Assembly: GCA_038744685.1 (NCBI GenBank) | Contig: JBCDMB010000004.1 | Location: forward strand, 62,001 to 126,000 | DNA from: Verrucomicrobiota bacterium | GTDB taxonomy: Bacteria > Verrucomicrobiota > Verrucomicrobiia > Opitutales > Puniceicoccaceae | Reading direction: 5' to 3' | DNA: 64,000 nt | Shown: in pieces, positions 1 to 10,100 of the stretch | Position numbering within the stretch: the first letter of the stretch is position 1 | How the letters are laid out: each line of letters opens with the position of its first letter | Notes under the pieces: generated by a model | Seen by the model: only the letters and a program-made list of their open reading frames with translations | What the model was told of the DNA's origin: nothing | Database searches by the model: none | Position numbers and translations under genes: made by a program

Positions 1-773
1 CGCTGTTGGTCTGGCTGGCACTGGGTAATGTCATCTTGATCGGCATCATTACGATGGCGCAGCGCGATCTAAAACAGATGGTGGGATATAGCTCGGTCAT
101 GCATATGGGATACTGCTTTCTTGGGTTGGTCACCTTCGATGTAATTGGTGTGGGCGGAGCAGTGATTCTGATGTTCGGGCATGGTCTTTCAGTCGCCTTA
201 CTCTTTGTGCTTTCTACCGCGGTGTTTCACCGGACCCAGACTTACGACATGAAAGAGATGGGGGGGCTGGCTTCCCGCACTCCGATTCTGGCTGGTATGT
301 TTGTTGCGGTATCGTTTGCGAGTATTGGTCTACCTGGGTTTGCCAACTTTTGGGGGGAGTTCGCGATCTTCGTTTCGCTCTGGCACTTCAACCCTTGGGT
401 GTTAGTGGGTGCGGCTACGGGTATTGTCATCTCTGCGATCTATGGTTTGCGGGCAGTGGCGTGGATTTTTTTCGGGGAACCGTCAAAGACTCTGCAAGAG
501 TATTGGAAGGAGAACAAACCGTTCGACCTTCGTCTTGGCGAACGGCTGACAGCTACTCTTCTATTTGTGGGTCTGGCAGTTGTCGGATTCTACCCAAAAA
601 TCTTTTCGGATTTTGTAGATGCAGATCTGTCCAAGATGTATCGAACGGATATCCCGGGATCTGGGAGTATCATCCAGGAGGAGTTGGTCGGGAGAGATCA
701 GAGAATCGAGAACGTTGGATTTAGAACAGATCCCCTCCCATTGGTTTCCGCTTACGAGGAGGAGGTAAAATGA
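1..773 (+). CDS. nuoM: NADH-quinone oxidoreductase subunit M, 3' part
   Basis: This is a membrane antiporter-like subunit of respiratory complex I, which couples NADH oxidation to proton or sodium translocation. The reading frame is open at the left edge, so the N-terminal part lies outside the window. The visible 257 residues carry the NuoM signature QRDLKQMVGYSSVMHMGY, followed by several hydrophobic helices and a typical GLPGFANFWGE segment. The C-terminal 70 residues are hydrophilic. The stop overlaps the nuoN start as ATGA (770-773), so the two genes are probably translationally coupled in a nuo operon. NuoM is preferred over NuoL and NuoN because of the helix signature and because nuoN follows directly. 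Confidence 0.93.
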   Translation, partial: LLVWLALGNVILIGIITMAQRDLKQMVGYSSVMHMGYCFLGLVTFDVIGVGGAVILMFGHGLSVALLFVLSTAVFHRTQTYDMKEMGGLASRTPILAGMFVAVSFASIGLPGFANFWGEFAIFVSLWHFNPWVLVGAATGIVISAIYGLRAVAWIFFGEPSKTLQEYWKENKPFDLRLGERLTATLLFVGLAVVGFYPKIFSDFVDADLSKMYRTDIPGSGSIIQEELVGRDQRIENVGFRTDPLPLVSAYEEEVK

Positions 774-2296
774 GTCTGGAGGCATACCGTCAGTTTGCCG
801 AGACCAACGTTTGGTCTATGCTTCTTCCCGAGATCTACCTAGTAGCGCTAGCGCTGGTTCTTCTTGTTTTCGAGATGATCTTCCGCAAGCAGGATCTTCT
901 ACTTGTTATCCGAGTCGGGTTGTGGGGCCAGGTTTTACTTCTGGTTTTGATGGGACTGAGTTACCTGGAAGGATTTCCATCTGAGAAAGCCGAAGCGTTT
1001 GCAGGACTGATTGTACAGACTCCGGTTTCGGAACTGATGCGAGTCTTCTTCGTGACGTCTTCTATTTTGGTCAGTTATCTGGCAACCACTTATCTCAAAC
1101 GTCAGGATCTTCCACGGACCGAGTTTCTTACAATTACCATACTCATTACGGTGGGCTTGATGATTCTCGTCCAGAGTGGGCAGTTTCTCCTGTTTTTTGT
1201 GGCACTCGAAACGGTTACAGTCGGGTTTTACGTTCTTGTAGCTTATTGCCGAAGGAGCCCGTTTTCCTTGGAGGCGGGGCTGAAGTATCTGGTTCTCGGT
1301 GCACTGAGTTCGGCGATTCTCCTGTTTGGTATTGTTCTCCTTTACGGAGTTGCAGGTAGTCCCGCCTTGCCTGGAAGGGTAGAGGATCCTTTCAACTTCC
1401 TCGCACTTGGGTCCTTCATTACCATGAATCCAGGGCATCCAATGGTTCTGGTGGGGGCCTCACTCGTCTTGGCAGGAGTCGCCTTCAAGGTGGGGGCGTT
1501 TCCATTTCAGATATGGATACCGGATGTTTATCATGGTGCGCCTACACCGGTGACCGCATTCCTTGCAGTGGCCTCCAAGGCAGCAGGAGTATTCGTCCTC
1601 TTTCTTTTGGTCACAGGTCCATTCGCGGCACTCGATAGATTCCTGGTCCCACTTCTTTCAACGGTAGCTGTTTTGACGATATTGTTTGGAAATCTAACCG
1701 CGTTGCCGCAGCGAAATGTAAAGCGTTTGATGGGATTGTCTGGTATTGCCCACGCCGGCTATCTGTTGGTGGGCATTGTTGCCGCAATGACGGTAGACTG
1801 GGCGATCTACGCGATCATTTTCTATCTCATCACTTACCTTTTAGCCTCTTTTGCTGTTTTTGGTGTGATGGTCCATTTGTCTAACGATGATGATGCGGAT
1901 CAGGAGCTCGACCATTACGAAGACCTGAGTCGACGTCAGCCGTTTCTCGCAGGGGTTCTCACCATCGGTCTGTCCAGCCTCGCGGGTATCCCACCGCTCG
2001 GAGGTTTTATCGGAAAACTTTTGATCTTTTTGGCAGCTTTTCAGGCCGGACTCTATGGCTTGTTGGTTGTCTCTGTGATCGGAGTGGTGATTTCTATCTA
2101 CTATTACTTCGGATGGATTCGGGAAGCGGTGTTTCGTGTTTGGAGAAGTCCGGAAGGCGATGGATCTCTTTCCCGGCCGGAATCGGCGCCTATTTCGGTT
2201 CCGACTCTTGACTCAGTGACCCTCGGCGGAATCTCTGCACTTTCAATTGCAATTGGGCTGTTCCCCGCTCTTGTCGAACTATTGATGGTGCTGTGA
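770..2296 (+). CDS. nuoN: NADH-quinone oxidoreductase subunit N
   Basis: This is the third antiporter-like membrane subunit of complex I, 508 residues and of normal length, with about 14 predicted transmembrane helices. Family hallmarks are the segment PFQIWIPDVYHGAPTPVTAF, which carries the conserved Pro-rich turn, and QRNVKRLMGLSGIAHAGY. A short charged loop (NDDDADQELDHYEDL) precedes the last helices, as in many NuoN proteins. The ATG shares four bases with the nuoM stop and a GGAGG sits just upstream. It appears to be the last gene of the nuo operon, because a 71-bp gap and a weak hairpin (ACCTTA/TAAGGT, 2305-2327) separate it from mpl. Confidence 0.95.
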   Translation: MSLEAYRQFAETNVWSMLLPEIYLVALALVLLVFEMIFRKQDLLLVIRVGLWGQVLLLVLMGLSYLEGFPSEKAEAFAGLIVQTPVSELMRVFFVTSSILVSYLATTYLKRQDLPRTEFLTITILITVGLMILVQSGQFLLFFVALETVTVGFYVLVAYCRRSPFSLEAGLKYLVLGALSSAILLFGIVLLYGVAGSPALPGRVEDPFNFLALGSFITMNPGHPMVLVGASLVLAGVAFKVGAFPFQIWIPDVYHGAPTPVTAFLAVASKAAGVFVLFLLVTGPFAALDRFLVPLLSTVAVLTILFGNLTALPQRNVKRLMGLSGIAHAGYLLVGIVAAMTVDWAIYAIIFYLITYLLASFAVFGVMVHLSNDDDADQELDHYEDLSRRQPFLAGVLTIGLSSLAGIPPLGGFIGKLLIFLAAFQAGLYGLLVVSVIGVVISIYYYFGWIREAVFRVWRSPEGDGSLSRPESAPISVPTLDSVTLGGISALSIAIGLFPALVELLMVL

Positions 2297-2367
2297 TTAG
2301 TCTTACCTTAACTGATCGCCGTAAGGTTCGCCCTTTGGCTTTTGCCACCCTGGCAGACTCCTTTTAG

Positions 2368-3804
2368 GTGCCTGTGAGGCTTCCTAAGAGAGTTTTTCTC
2401 ATCGGCATCGGTGGAACTGCGATGGGAAACCTGGCAGTCTGCTTAAACAAAGCAGGAGTCGAGGTTTCGGGATCTGATGCCGGCGTTTATCCTCCGATCT
2501 CGGATCTCCTTAGCGAGAACCGTATTTCTTTTTCCCCGACAGAGGATCTCGGAGCGATCGAGGAGATGTCGGATGGAATTGTAATTGTTGGCAATGCGGT
2601 TTCACGGGGCCATCCGCAGGTGGAGTGGCTGATGGAAAATCCAAGTGTCACCCGCATGTCTTTTCCTGAGTTTCTAGGCTCGTTTCTGGTAAATCGAACA
2701 AGAAACCTGGTGGTTGCTGGCACTCACGGGAAATCAACGACTACTGCCGCAGCATCTCATATTCTTCGAAATCAACAGGCAGATTGCGGATGGTTCGTAG
2801 GGGGGGTTATGGCAGATACCTCTCCTGCTTTTTCATGGTCCCCTGATAATGAGTTTTTTGCGATTGAGGGAGATGAGTACGATTCAGCCTTTTTCGACAA
2901 ACGCTCCAAGTTCGTTCATTATCGGCCGTGGGTTCTGGTTTTGAACAACCTTGAGTTTGACCACGCGGATATTTTTCGAGACACGGCTGATGTTCAGCGG
3001 TCGTTTCGTCAGTGTATCTCGCTAGTTCCGTCCTCTGGAACAATCTTGTTTAATGGAGACGATGAACGCTTGCAGGCTCTCCTACCCGTGAATTGGACAA
3101 ACTGTCGATCTTTTGGTTTCGGAGAGAACAACGACTACAGGATTTCACGAATTGTCGAAGGTGATGTCTCTAGAATACGGGTAACCGAACGGGCTTCTAG
3201 GCGAGTCAAGGTTGAGCTGACATCAAGACTTATTGGGAGTTTCAATGCGCAAAACCTGGCAGCCGCTGCTTTGGGGGTAGGGTTTTTGACAAATTTTGTT
3301 TTTGAGAATGCGCCCGTTTTGGACCTTTCGGCCTTTGGGGGTCTGAAGCGGAGGCAGGAAATTCGATTCGAGACCGAACGCAGAATTCTAATTGAAGACT
3401 TCGGCCACCATCCAACTGCTCTGAGTCTTGCGCTTACGGCGCTCCGGGAATTCTATCCCGGTTGGCATATCCATGCTATGGTGGAGCCCCGAAGTAACAC
3501 GATGCGGACCAATTGCCTCGAAAAGGAGCTGACATCCGCTCTTTTGAAGGCGGATTCCGTAACCTTAGCACCTATTCATCGGAAGGAGTTGATTTCGGCT
3601 GAAGAAATGTTGGATCCTGCACGCGTTGCAGGGACCCTGTGGGAAAGTTCGATTGAGTGCACGGTCTGTGAAAAGGATTCAGATCTTCTCGATGCGTTTC
3701 ACTCGCGGTTGGGTAGTCAAAAGACACTTACAGTCATTTTTTCCAACGGTGCTTTTGGAGGGTGGCTAGGAGAATTTGAGAAGCTCCTTGAGACAGGTGT
3801 CTAA
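2368..3804 (+). CDS. mpl: UDP-N-acetylmuramate:L-alanyl-gamma-D-glutamyl-meso-DAP ligase
   Basis: Mpl is a cytoplasmic murein-recycling ligase that joins a recovered tripeptide to UDP-MurNAc using ATP. The 478-residue protein has the Mur-ligase N-terminal dinucleotide fold (FLIGIGGTAMGNLAVCL), the ATP loop GTHGKSTTT near residue 117, the central motif NNLEFDHADIF, and the C-terminal region EDFGHHPTALSLAL followed by EPRSNTMRTN. The last motif distinguishes Mpl from MurC. The start is a GTG without a strong Shine-Dalgarno; another in-frame GTG lies two codons later. The 3' end overlaps the next gene by 29 bases. Confidence 0.92.
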   Translation: MPVRLPKRVFLIGIGGTAMGNLAVCLNKAGVEVSGSDAGVYPPISDLLSENRISFSPTEDLGAIEEMSDGIVIVGNAVSRGHPQVEWLMENPSVTRMSFPEFLGSFLVNRTRNLVVAGTHGKSTTTAAASHILRNQQADCGWFVGGVMADTSPAFSWSPDNEFFAIEGDEYDSAFFDKRSKFVHYRPWVLVLNNLEFDHADIFRDTADVQRSFRQCISLVPSSGTILFNGDDERLQALLPVNWTNCRSFGFGENNDYRISRIVEGDVSRIRVTERASRRVKVELTSRLIGSFNAQNLAAAALGVGFLTNFVFENAPVLDLSAFGGLKRRQEIRFETERRILIEDFGHHPTALSLALTALREFYPGWHIHAMVEPRSNTMRTNCLEKELTSALLKADSVTLAPIHRKELISAEEMLDPARVAGTLWESSIECTVCEKDSDLLDAFHSRLGSQKTLTVIFSNGAFGGWLGEFEKLLETGV

Positions 3805-4510
3805 AGATGGTCTCCCAGAGATCTTGTTTTTTAGGCGGAGGGGACTAAAACGCCTAAAAATGTCATTCGACTACCACAATCGTTTGGTGGTCAGCGTTCC
3901 TTGGAACGTATCGACGCGTAAAGCGGAGGCTTTTGTGGCCTCTAGTCGGGATTGGATACGGAAGCAAATGCTGGGTTTGTCACCCGTTCTCGGTTTGAAG
4001 CAGTATTTTGATCGCGAACCTTGGATAGCAATAGACGGGAGAAAAATTTCTGTAGGCATCCGTTTTGCGTCCTCCGGTCGAAATTATTGGATTTACCAAG
4101 AGAGGCACCAGCAAGGACTGTTTCAGATAAACGATCGAAGCGACCCCGCGATATCTCTGATTCGATTGGTGCGAGACGTTGCGAAGGATTTCCTTGAGAA
4201 ACGGACGAGGTATTGGTCAGAGGCCTACTCTCTTTCGGTGGGAAGAGTCTGTGTGCGCAATCAGAGCACTCGTTGGGGGTCCTGTTCTCAAAGTGGATGT
4301 ATTTCACTGAATTGGCGGCTTCTACTTCTCTCTCCAGGTGCACAGGACTATGTAATTCTTCACGAACTCGCTCACTTGGTTCATCTCAATCATTCCGCCG
4401 AATTTCACAACTTTCTGTCGTCTCTGGATCCGAAGCGGTCCGAGCATGAAGCTGAATTAGAGGAGCGTGGTCCGCTTCTTATGCGAGTGGGGCGGGGACT
4501 TGCCACGTGA
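3776..4510 (+). CDS. YgjP/DUF45-type zinc metallopeptidase
   Basis: This protein of up to 244 residues belongs to the YgjP-like M48 metallopeptidase family. The zinc site HELAHLVHLNHSAEFH (HExxH plus a downstream His) and the preceding family motif STRWGSCSQSGCISLNWRL are both intact. The N-terminal half matches the family's beta-rich region. The annotated TTG start lies inside mpl, with AGGAGA three bases upstream. In-frame alternatives are TTG 3788, GTG 3797 and ATG 3860, but ATG 3860 would remove a family-like strand. No signal peptide is visible, so it should act in the cytoplasm. Its substrate is unknown. The overlap with mpl suggests cotranscription. Confidence 0.85.
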   Translation: MRSSLRQVSKDGLPEILFFRRRGLKRLKMSFDYHNRLVVSVPWNVSTRKAEAFVASSRDWIRKQMLGLSPVLGLKQYFDREPWIAIDGRKISVGIRFASSGRNYWIYQERHQQGLFQINDRSDPAISLIRLVRDVAKDFLEKRTRYWSEAYSLSVGRVCVRNQSTRWGSCSQSGCISLNWRLLLLSPGAQDYVILHELAHLVHLNHSAEFHNFLSSLDPKRSEHEAELEERGPLLMRVGRGLAT

Positions 4511-4534
4511 GGCAATCCCGCTGTAGGTTCCGGT

Positions 4535-5527
4535 ATGAGTGAGCGATCTAGTGTTGCCCTGGTGTACGAGGAACACGGTAGGCCGGAGGAAGTTCTCAAG
4601 ATCAAGAAGCTCGAGTTGCCTCCTTTGCGTGACGGAGAGGTGAAAATAAAAATGGAAGCGGCGGCAATTCATCCCTCGGATCTGGGGATGATCGGGGGAA
4701 GTTATGGTCGCCTAAGAGATCTTCCTGCCGTAGGGGGTAGAGAGGGGGTAGGGCAAGTCGTCGAAACTGGACCTGGAGTAGCCGCTACCTGGGAAAGTAC
4801 GCGGGTCAGAATCCCAGAACACGTAGGAGTTTGGCAATCGGAGCAAATCGCGTCAGTAGAAGGATTGGCTCGGATTCCGGAAGGGGTTTCCTCGGTTCAG
4901 GCGGCTCTTGCTGCGGTCAATCCGACGACAGCGATTCGGCTACTCGAGGATTTTGAGCCGCTCCAGCCTGGCGATTGGGTGGTTCAGAATGCGGGAAACT
5001 CCGCAGTTGGAGTGGCAGTAATCCAATTGGCGAAATCCAAAGGTTTGCTAACGGCCTCTTTGGTTAGAAGAGGTGAACTGTTTGAGCCGTTGAAGAGACT
5101 GGGAGCCAATCTTGTAGTCCTTGATGAACGATCTGCCCCTGAGCGGATTCGAGAGGCACGGGGCGACTCCCGCATGCCGCTTGGGTTAAACTCTATAGGT
5201 GGATCCAGTCTGCTCAACTTGGCGCAATCGGTAAGTGACGGTGGGACCGTCGTGACGTTTGGAGGGATGACAGGGGAGAAGATCCGTTTTCCAACGCGTC
5301 AGTTGATTTTCAATGATATCGGTTTCAGGGGTTTTTGGATGGATCGCTGGAATCGGGAGCACAGTTCGGAAGAAGTTTCTGGTCTTCTAGATGAGGTTTA
5401 CAAATTAATCCGTGATGAAGTGATTGTAACTCCGGTAGCGGCTGTCTATTCACTTGCCGACTATCGCGAAGCTTTGCAGCAGGCTCAGTCTTACCGGATG
5501 GGTAAAGTGTTGTTTGGTAATGTCTAA
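4535..5527 (+). CDS. MECR/Etr1-like zinc-independent enoyl thioester reductase
   Basis: This is a 330-residue medium-chain reductase (MDR) without the structural or catalytic zinc cysteines of alcohol dehydrogenases. It resembles trans-2-enoyl-CoA/ACP reductases of the MECR type. An N-terminal GroES-like barrel (HPSDLGMIGGSYG) is followed by a Rossmann nucleotide-binding segment (QNAGNSAVGVAVIQLAKSKG, about residues 150-169) and the family motif GFRGFWMDRW. The expected reaction is NADPH-dependent reduction of 2-enoyl thioesters in fatty-acid metabolism. It could instead be a quinone oxidoreductase of the same superfamily. The last eight bases overlap recR. Confidence 0.75.
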   Translation: MSERSSVALVYEEHGRPEEVLKIKKLELPPLRDGEVKIKMEAAAIHPSDLGMIGGSYGRLRDLPAVGGREGVGQVVETGPGVAATWESTRVRIPEHVGVWQSEQIASVEGLARIPEGVSSVQAALAAVNPTTAIRLLEDFEPLQPGDWVVQNAGNSAVGVAVIQLAKSKGLLTASLVRRGELFEPLKRLGANLVVLDERSAPERIREARGDSRMPLGLNSIGGSSLLNLAQSVSDGGTVVTFGGMTGEKIRFPTRQLIFNDIGFRGFWMDRWNREHSSEEVSGLLDEVYKLIRDEVIVTPVAAVYSLADYREALQQAQSYRMGKVLFGNV

Positions 5528-6128
5528 CTCGTTCGATAATCTGGTAGCGGCATTGAAAAAACTCCCGGGTCTGGGTAAGCGGTCGGCGGAACGGATTGCC
5601 ATCGATCTTCTAGTGGGTAAACGGGAGTCCCTCGATAACCTTACTCGTGCTCTCACTGTTGCGGGGCAAGAAATCACTCTCTGCCCTGAGTGTGGGAATC
5701 TTTCTGAATCTGGGCGGGTTTGTAGTTTATGCGAAGACCCGAATAGAAATCGGGAATCACTCTGTATTGTTGAGAAAATTCAAGACCTTGTCGCTATGGA
5801 GGAGGCGGGAACTTGGCGCGGGTTGTATCATGTCCTGCACGGAAAATTGTCTCCATTGCAGAATCGTGGTCCGGAAGATGTGAATCTGAGCGGATTGAAA
5901 GACCGGATCTCCCGATTGGGAACGAAGGAGATCGTTTTTGCGCTCTCAAACGACATTGAGGGAGAAGCTACTTGCCACTATATTCTTGAGAGCGTTCTAC
6001 CGCCAAACCATGGGATTGCGATTACCCGAATTGGCTTTGGCCTTCCCAGCGGGGGTGATTTGACCTACGCGGATTCCGTCACTCTTCGAAGCGCGATGGA
6101 CTCGAGGCGGGAGTTTGGACTCCACTAG
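5520..6128 (+). CDS. recR: Recombination mediator protein RecR
   Basis: RecR works with RecF and RecO in loading RecA at gaps. The product is 202 residues, the usual size. It begins with a helix-hairpin-helix segment (LKKLPGLGKRSAERIA), then a C4 zinc finger (CPECGN...CSLC, about residues 57-72), then a Toprim domain, and ends with the conserved GLPSGGDLTYAD region. The ATG at 5520 is chosen because RecR homologues start just before the HhH. The open frame extends upstream to 5454, but that part is out of frame with the overlapping reductase and has no RecR similarity. Coupling to the upstream gene through the 8-base overlap is likely. Confidence 0.95.
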   Translation: MSNSFDNLVAALKKLPGLGKRSAERIAIDLLVGKRESLDNLTRALTVAGQEITLCPECGNLSESGRVCSLCEDPNRNRESLCIVEKIQDLVAMEEAGTWRGLYHVLHGKLSPLQNRGPEDVNLSGLKDRISRLGTKEIVFALSNDIEGEATCHYILESVLPPNHGIAITRIGFGLPSGGDLTYADSVTLRSAMDSRREFGLH

Positions 6129-6163
6129 TCAGAGATTGAGCCTAGGGGAAAAGTAGCAACGCG

Positions 6164-6880
6164 ATGGCTGACGATCTAATTCGAGCAACGAAAAAGCTAT
6201 CGGATTCCGTTAATCGATTGCGTTTCTCTGCGCCAACGACTCACGTATATAATCCGCTGGCCTATGCGTGGGAGTCTCACGAAATCTATCTTCGACGCTT
6301 TGGTCTTGGGAAAAAGAAGACAATTTTCCTCGGAATGAATCCGGGACCATGGGGAATGGCACAGGTTGGTGTTCCTTTTGGTGAAGTGAGTCTCGTGAGA
6401 GACTGGATGAAAATTGAGTGTTCTGTGAAGAAGCCAGACAAAGAGCACCCCAAGAGGCCAATTGAAGGTTTTGCGTGCAAGCGCTCGGAGGTGAGTGGCC
6501 GGCGCCTTTGGGGTTTTTTCCGCGATCGCTTTGGAGCTCCAGAAAAGTTCTTTGCCGATCACTTTGTCCTAAACTACTGTCCGCTGGTCTTTATGGAGGA
6601 AAGTGGACGGAACCGGACCCCCGACAAATTGCCCGCAGAGCAGCGAAGGCCACTTGAGGGTGCCTGCGACGATTTCCTGAAAAATGCCTTGGAGATTCTT
6701 GAACCAGAGCACGTAGTGGGCGTTGGTGGTTTTGCTGAACAGTGTCTTCTCAGAAACTCTTCGGGCGGCACCATCTCCCGCATTTTGCACCCGAGTCCCG
6801 CGAGTCCGGCTGCCAATCGTGATTGGGCAGGAGCTGCTGAGAGAGCACTAGTGAGAAGCGGCATTTGGCCTAAGAGATAA
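6164..6880 (+). CDS. SMUG1-type uracil-DNA glycosylase
   Basis: This 238-residue protein matches the single-strand-selective monofunctional uracil-DNA glycosylase family (UDG family 3). Motif A appears as GMNPGPWGMAQVGVPFGE, with the Asn that activates water and the glycine-rich loop. Motif B appears near the C-terminus as HPSPASPAANRDW, with the His that contacts uracil O2. The middle segment (NYCPLVFMEESGRNRTPDKL) is also typical. It would excise uracil and oxidised pyrimidines in base-excision repair in the cytoplasm. It follows recR by 35 bases, so a small DNA-repair transcription unit is plausible. Bacterial SMUG1 genes are less common than UngA. Confidence 0.88.
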   Translation: MADDLIRATKKLSDSVNRLRFSAPTTHVYNPLAYAWESHEIYLRRFGLGKKKTIFLGMNPGPWGMAQVGVPFGEVSLVRDWMKIECSVKKPDKEHPKRPIEGFACKRSEVSGRRLWGFFRDRFGAPEKFFADHFVLNYCPLVFMEESGRNRTPDKLPAEQRRPLEGACDDFLKNALEILEPEHVVGVGGFAEQCLLRNSSGGTISRILHPSPASPAANRDWAGAAERALVRSGIWPKR

Positions 6881-7142
6881 TCTGTTTTTTCTCGAAACCT
6901 GTTTCCAAAGATAGGGTAGGCGAATAGACTAGGTGCGGTCGGCTCTGGAATTGAAGCGTTAGGCTGTTCTATAATGCAAGGACAACGTAAAACCACTTCC
7001 CTTTCATCAAGCTAGAAGAATGGGAGCTCAGGATGGAAATTTGGTATTGAAGCTCAAAGAAACGGAAGGAGACAAATTCCTTGCCACTTTTAGGTTCCGG
7101 AACGATCCTCAAACGACTGGTTTGAGACGAGGCCCCAAGTCC

Positions 7143-10100
7143 ATGAAACAAATCTTTAAGCGTAGACCATCCCTTGTTCTCCTCTTCGCGATTGGAATTC
7201 TTTTTTCCGTCTACAGTGCCCACGGGAAAGAGCTTTCGGCTCGTGCTCTCATGGAAGCCTGTCGTTTAGGGGATCTGGAAACAGTAAAAGCGGAATTGGA
7301 AAAAGGCGTCGATCTAGAGGCGCAAGATGGGAGCAACTGGACTTCTCTCTTTCATGCCCTCGATGCTGGACAGGGCGAGGTAGCGCGCTTTCTCATCGAC
7401 CGTGGCGCAGACTTCACCCAGATGCTCCCCTCTTACGAATATCCCTTGAATCTCGCGATTCGGGGATCAAAAAATGATACGGTTGCATACCTTATCCTGA
7501 AGGGAGCACCTCTCCATCCCGAGGAATATGAAGACAGCCGTGGAAGAAGCCCCTTGTTCTCAGCATTGGTCTGGGGTGATTCGGAGCTCCTTCAGATCCT
7601 TGAGGAAAACGGTGCCGATTGGCTGGATTGGGAACACGATGATGTGGATGCACTCTCCTTGGCGGCAAAATTTAACAACTCTGAGGCGGTCCGCTACCTT
7701 ATTGATCTCGGGGCTGACGTAAATCAGCGAGCTCCTGACGGCAATTTCCCTTTGGCTCTCGCCGCCTTCGAAGGCCATCTTGCGATGGTCAAACTGCTTC
7801 TTGCGAATGGTGCCGAGATTAACGCCATAAGTCGTGGGTCGATGAACGTAGATGGAAATCGAGCAGAACCGCACACGGCCCTCGTTGGAGCAGTGCGGGA
7901 CAACAATCTGGGCGTTGTTAATGTTCTCTTATCAGCCGGAGCCGATCCTGCACAGATCGACAATCTTGCGATAAAGTATGCTGATTTTGCGGGCAATCTT
8001 GCGATCTACGACCGATTGCTGGAAGCGGGTGTTCCTGAGCCCGAACCCTACAGTTTTACCAAGATCAACCGATTCGAACACATCTGGCGTCAGCAGGATG
8101 TCGCAATGGACAGCGAAGATGGAGTTGAATGGATAGACCTCTCCATCCTAAACAATCCCTCCCAGAAAACAGCAGAAGAATCCCCGGTATACAACGGTCC
8201 GCCAGTGACTGTCGCGGTCATTCCAAGTAGAGCCGAGGTTGAGTCCGCTGAAATCTTGGTGACCGCCGAATTGACCGAAGAACCGAGTTTCAAGCTTCTC
8301 GAAAGAGCTCAATTGCAGCAGGCCTTGAAAGAAATCTCTCTCCAGCGGGCCGGTTTGGTCTCAGCCGAAAGCTCAATTCAAGCAGGGCAACTATTAGGAG
8401 CTGATTGTCTGATTTTGCTTGATCAGGAGGGCGACACCCTCGAAGCGCGGATTATCTCGACCGCCACCGGATTGGTTTTGCGGGTTCTAGTTGGAGACAC
8501 GGAGACAATGGGTGAATGGGTTGGCCAAATACGTCGAACTTTGACGACCAAGGCTCCGCTCCTGCACAGTGGAACCGAAGGCCTGACCTTGGTCTCGATT
8601 CCTCGAATTACTTCTATCCAAGGTGGACCAAATGCAATTGATCAGGAACGCATCCTCTCACGGGCGTTAGCCATTTACCTCGGCTCTCTTGATAACATTT
8701 TTGTGTTGGATCGCCAGAACATGCTCCAACTAGCCGGAGAAAAAATCCTTACTGAGGATGTGCGGCGCTTTTACTCCAGCGGCTGGCTGATCGATGGAGG
8801 CTTTGATCAAGTCGGTGATAACCTTTCGATTACTCTCCGTTTGCGACAACCCGAGACCAGCGAGGAGGTGGTCCTGACAGCTGGCGGGAAGGCAAGCCAG
8901 CCAAGGGAGATTTTACAATCCCTGCGAGATCAGGTCGGAGAGGCTTTGGAAATCTCAGTTACTGAATCAGAGGAAAGTGTTAACGAGGCAGAACTCTATC
9001 TTACTGAGGCCCGAAAGGCGTATCGCGTTCGCCAGTTCGAGAGTGCACAGCATGCTGCTGATGCGGCTTGGGCCTTGGGTAACGGGTTCGAGGAAGCAAC
9101 AAGTCTACGACTATTGTCGCGTCTTAGGAGGCTTGGTCTTGCAGAAAATTTGATCAAAGGAAGAGCTGAGGAAATTCGCTGGGGAGGCCCGATACAAGTT
9201 ATCGCCTACCGCACCCCGTTTCTGCTGGCAAGGCAGGATCCACGCGAGCTGACAGCGAGGCAGTTTATTACTCTTAGTCAGGACATCATGGACATCTACC
9301 GACCGCTAGCTGCTAGAAAAAGCGGATTTAGTGCTTTGGAAAAAGACCTCCTTATGTATTTTTCCGAGGCAATCAAAGGTGCGATTCTGCCTCTGAAATT
9401 TCTCAACACTGTTTCTGACCAAAAGTTCTATCGGAAAGAACTCGAGACTCTTCGAGAAGGAGTATTGCGGACATCTTTAGATCTTCTGGAGATCGCGGAG
9501 AAGAATCAGTATCCTCATCTTCGACAGACCATCTTAAACAGTTATCTGTTCGCGCTTCCCTATCTACTCCGAGACGAAAACGAGCTGTATTGCGAGCTTG
9601 AGGAACGAATGAACGAGGCATCTGCCATGAAAGCTCCGCTTAGTAAGCATAACACGTTTGCGGCACTCCTTAGAATTGCCGAGGAGCAAATGAATACTGT
9701 TGGTGGCCAGCCTGGAACTGCTTGGCAGCGCATGGCCCTCCGTATGATCGATAGTGACAATCCAGACGCTCGCTATCTCGGACACGCTTTAATGCGCAGA
9801 GACCGCCACGATTATCAAGGCAGAGTCGCCGATTGCGAAGCGATGGTGCCTCTCTATTTCCAGCTCGTGACTGACGACGACTCGCTCTGGGGAATTTCTG
9901 CCAACAACTTTGACCCGGAAATTAATACGGGCTTACAACTGAAAAACTCCTTCCGAGTCTACCCCGAGTACGCGATGAGTATGTGGTATCCGAGTCCATA
10001 CGAACTAAGCCTCTCTCTTTCAAACAGTCACGGCCCGTATAGGATTTCATGGATGCCTCCTGGGGAAGTAAGCAGCGTTCTGTCACCGGATTATGCAAGA

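Noticed and set aside
7020-7142. Longer N-terminus for the ankyrin/CsgG-like protein
   Set aside because: The 41 extra residues precede an obvious signal peptide starting at 7143 and have no strong support.
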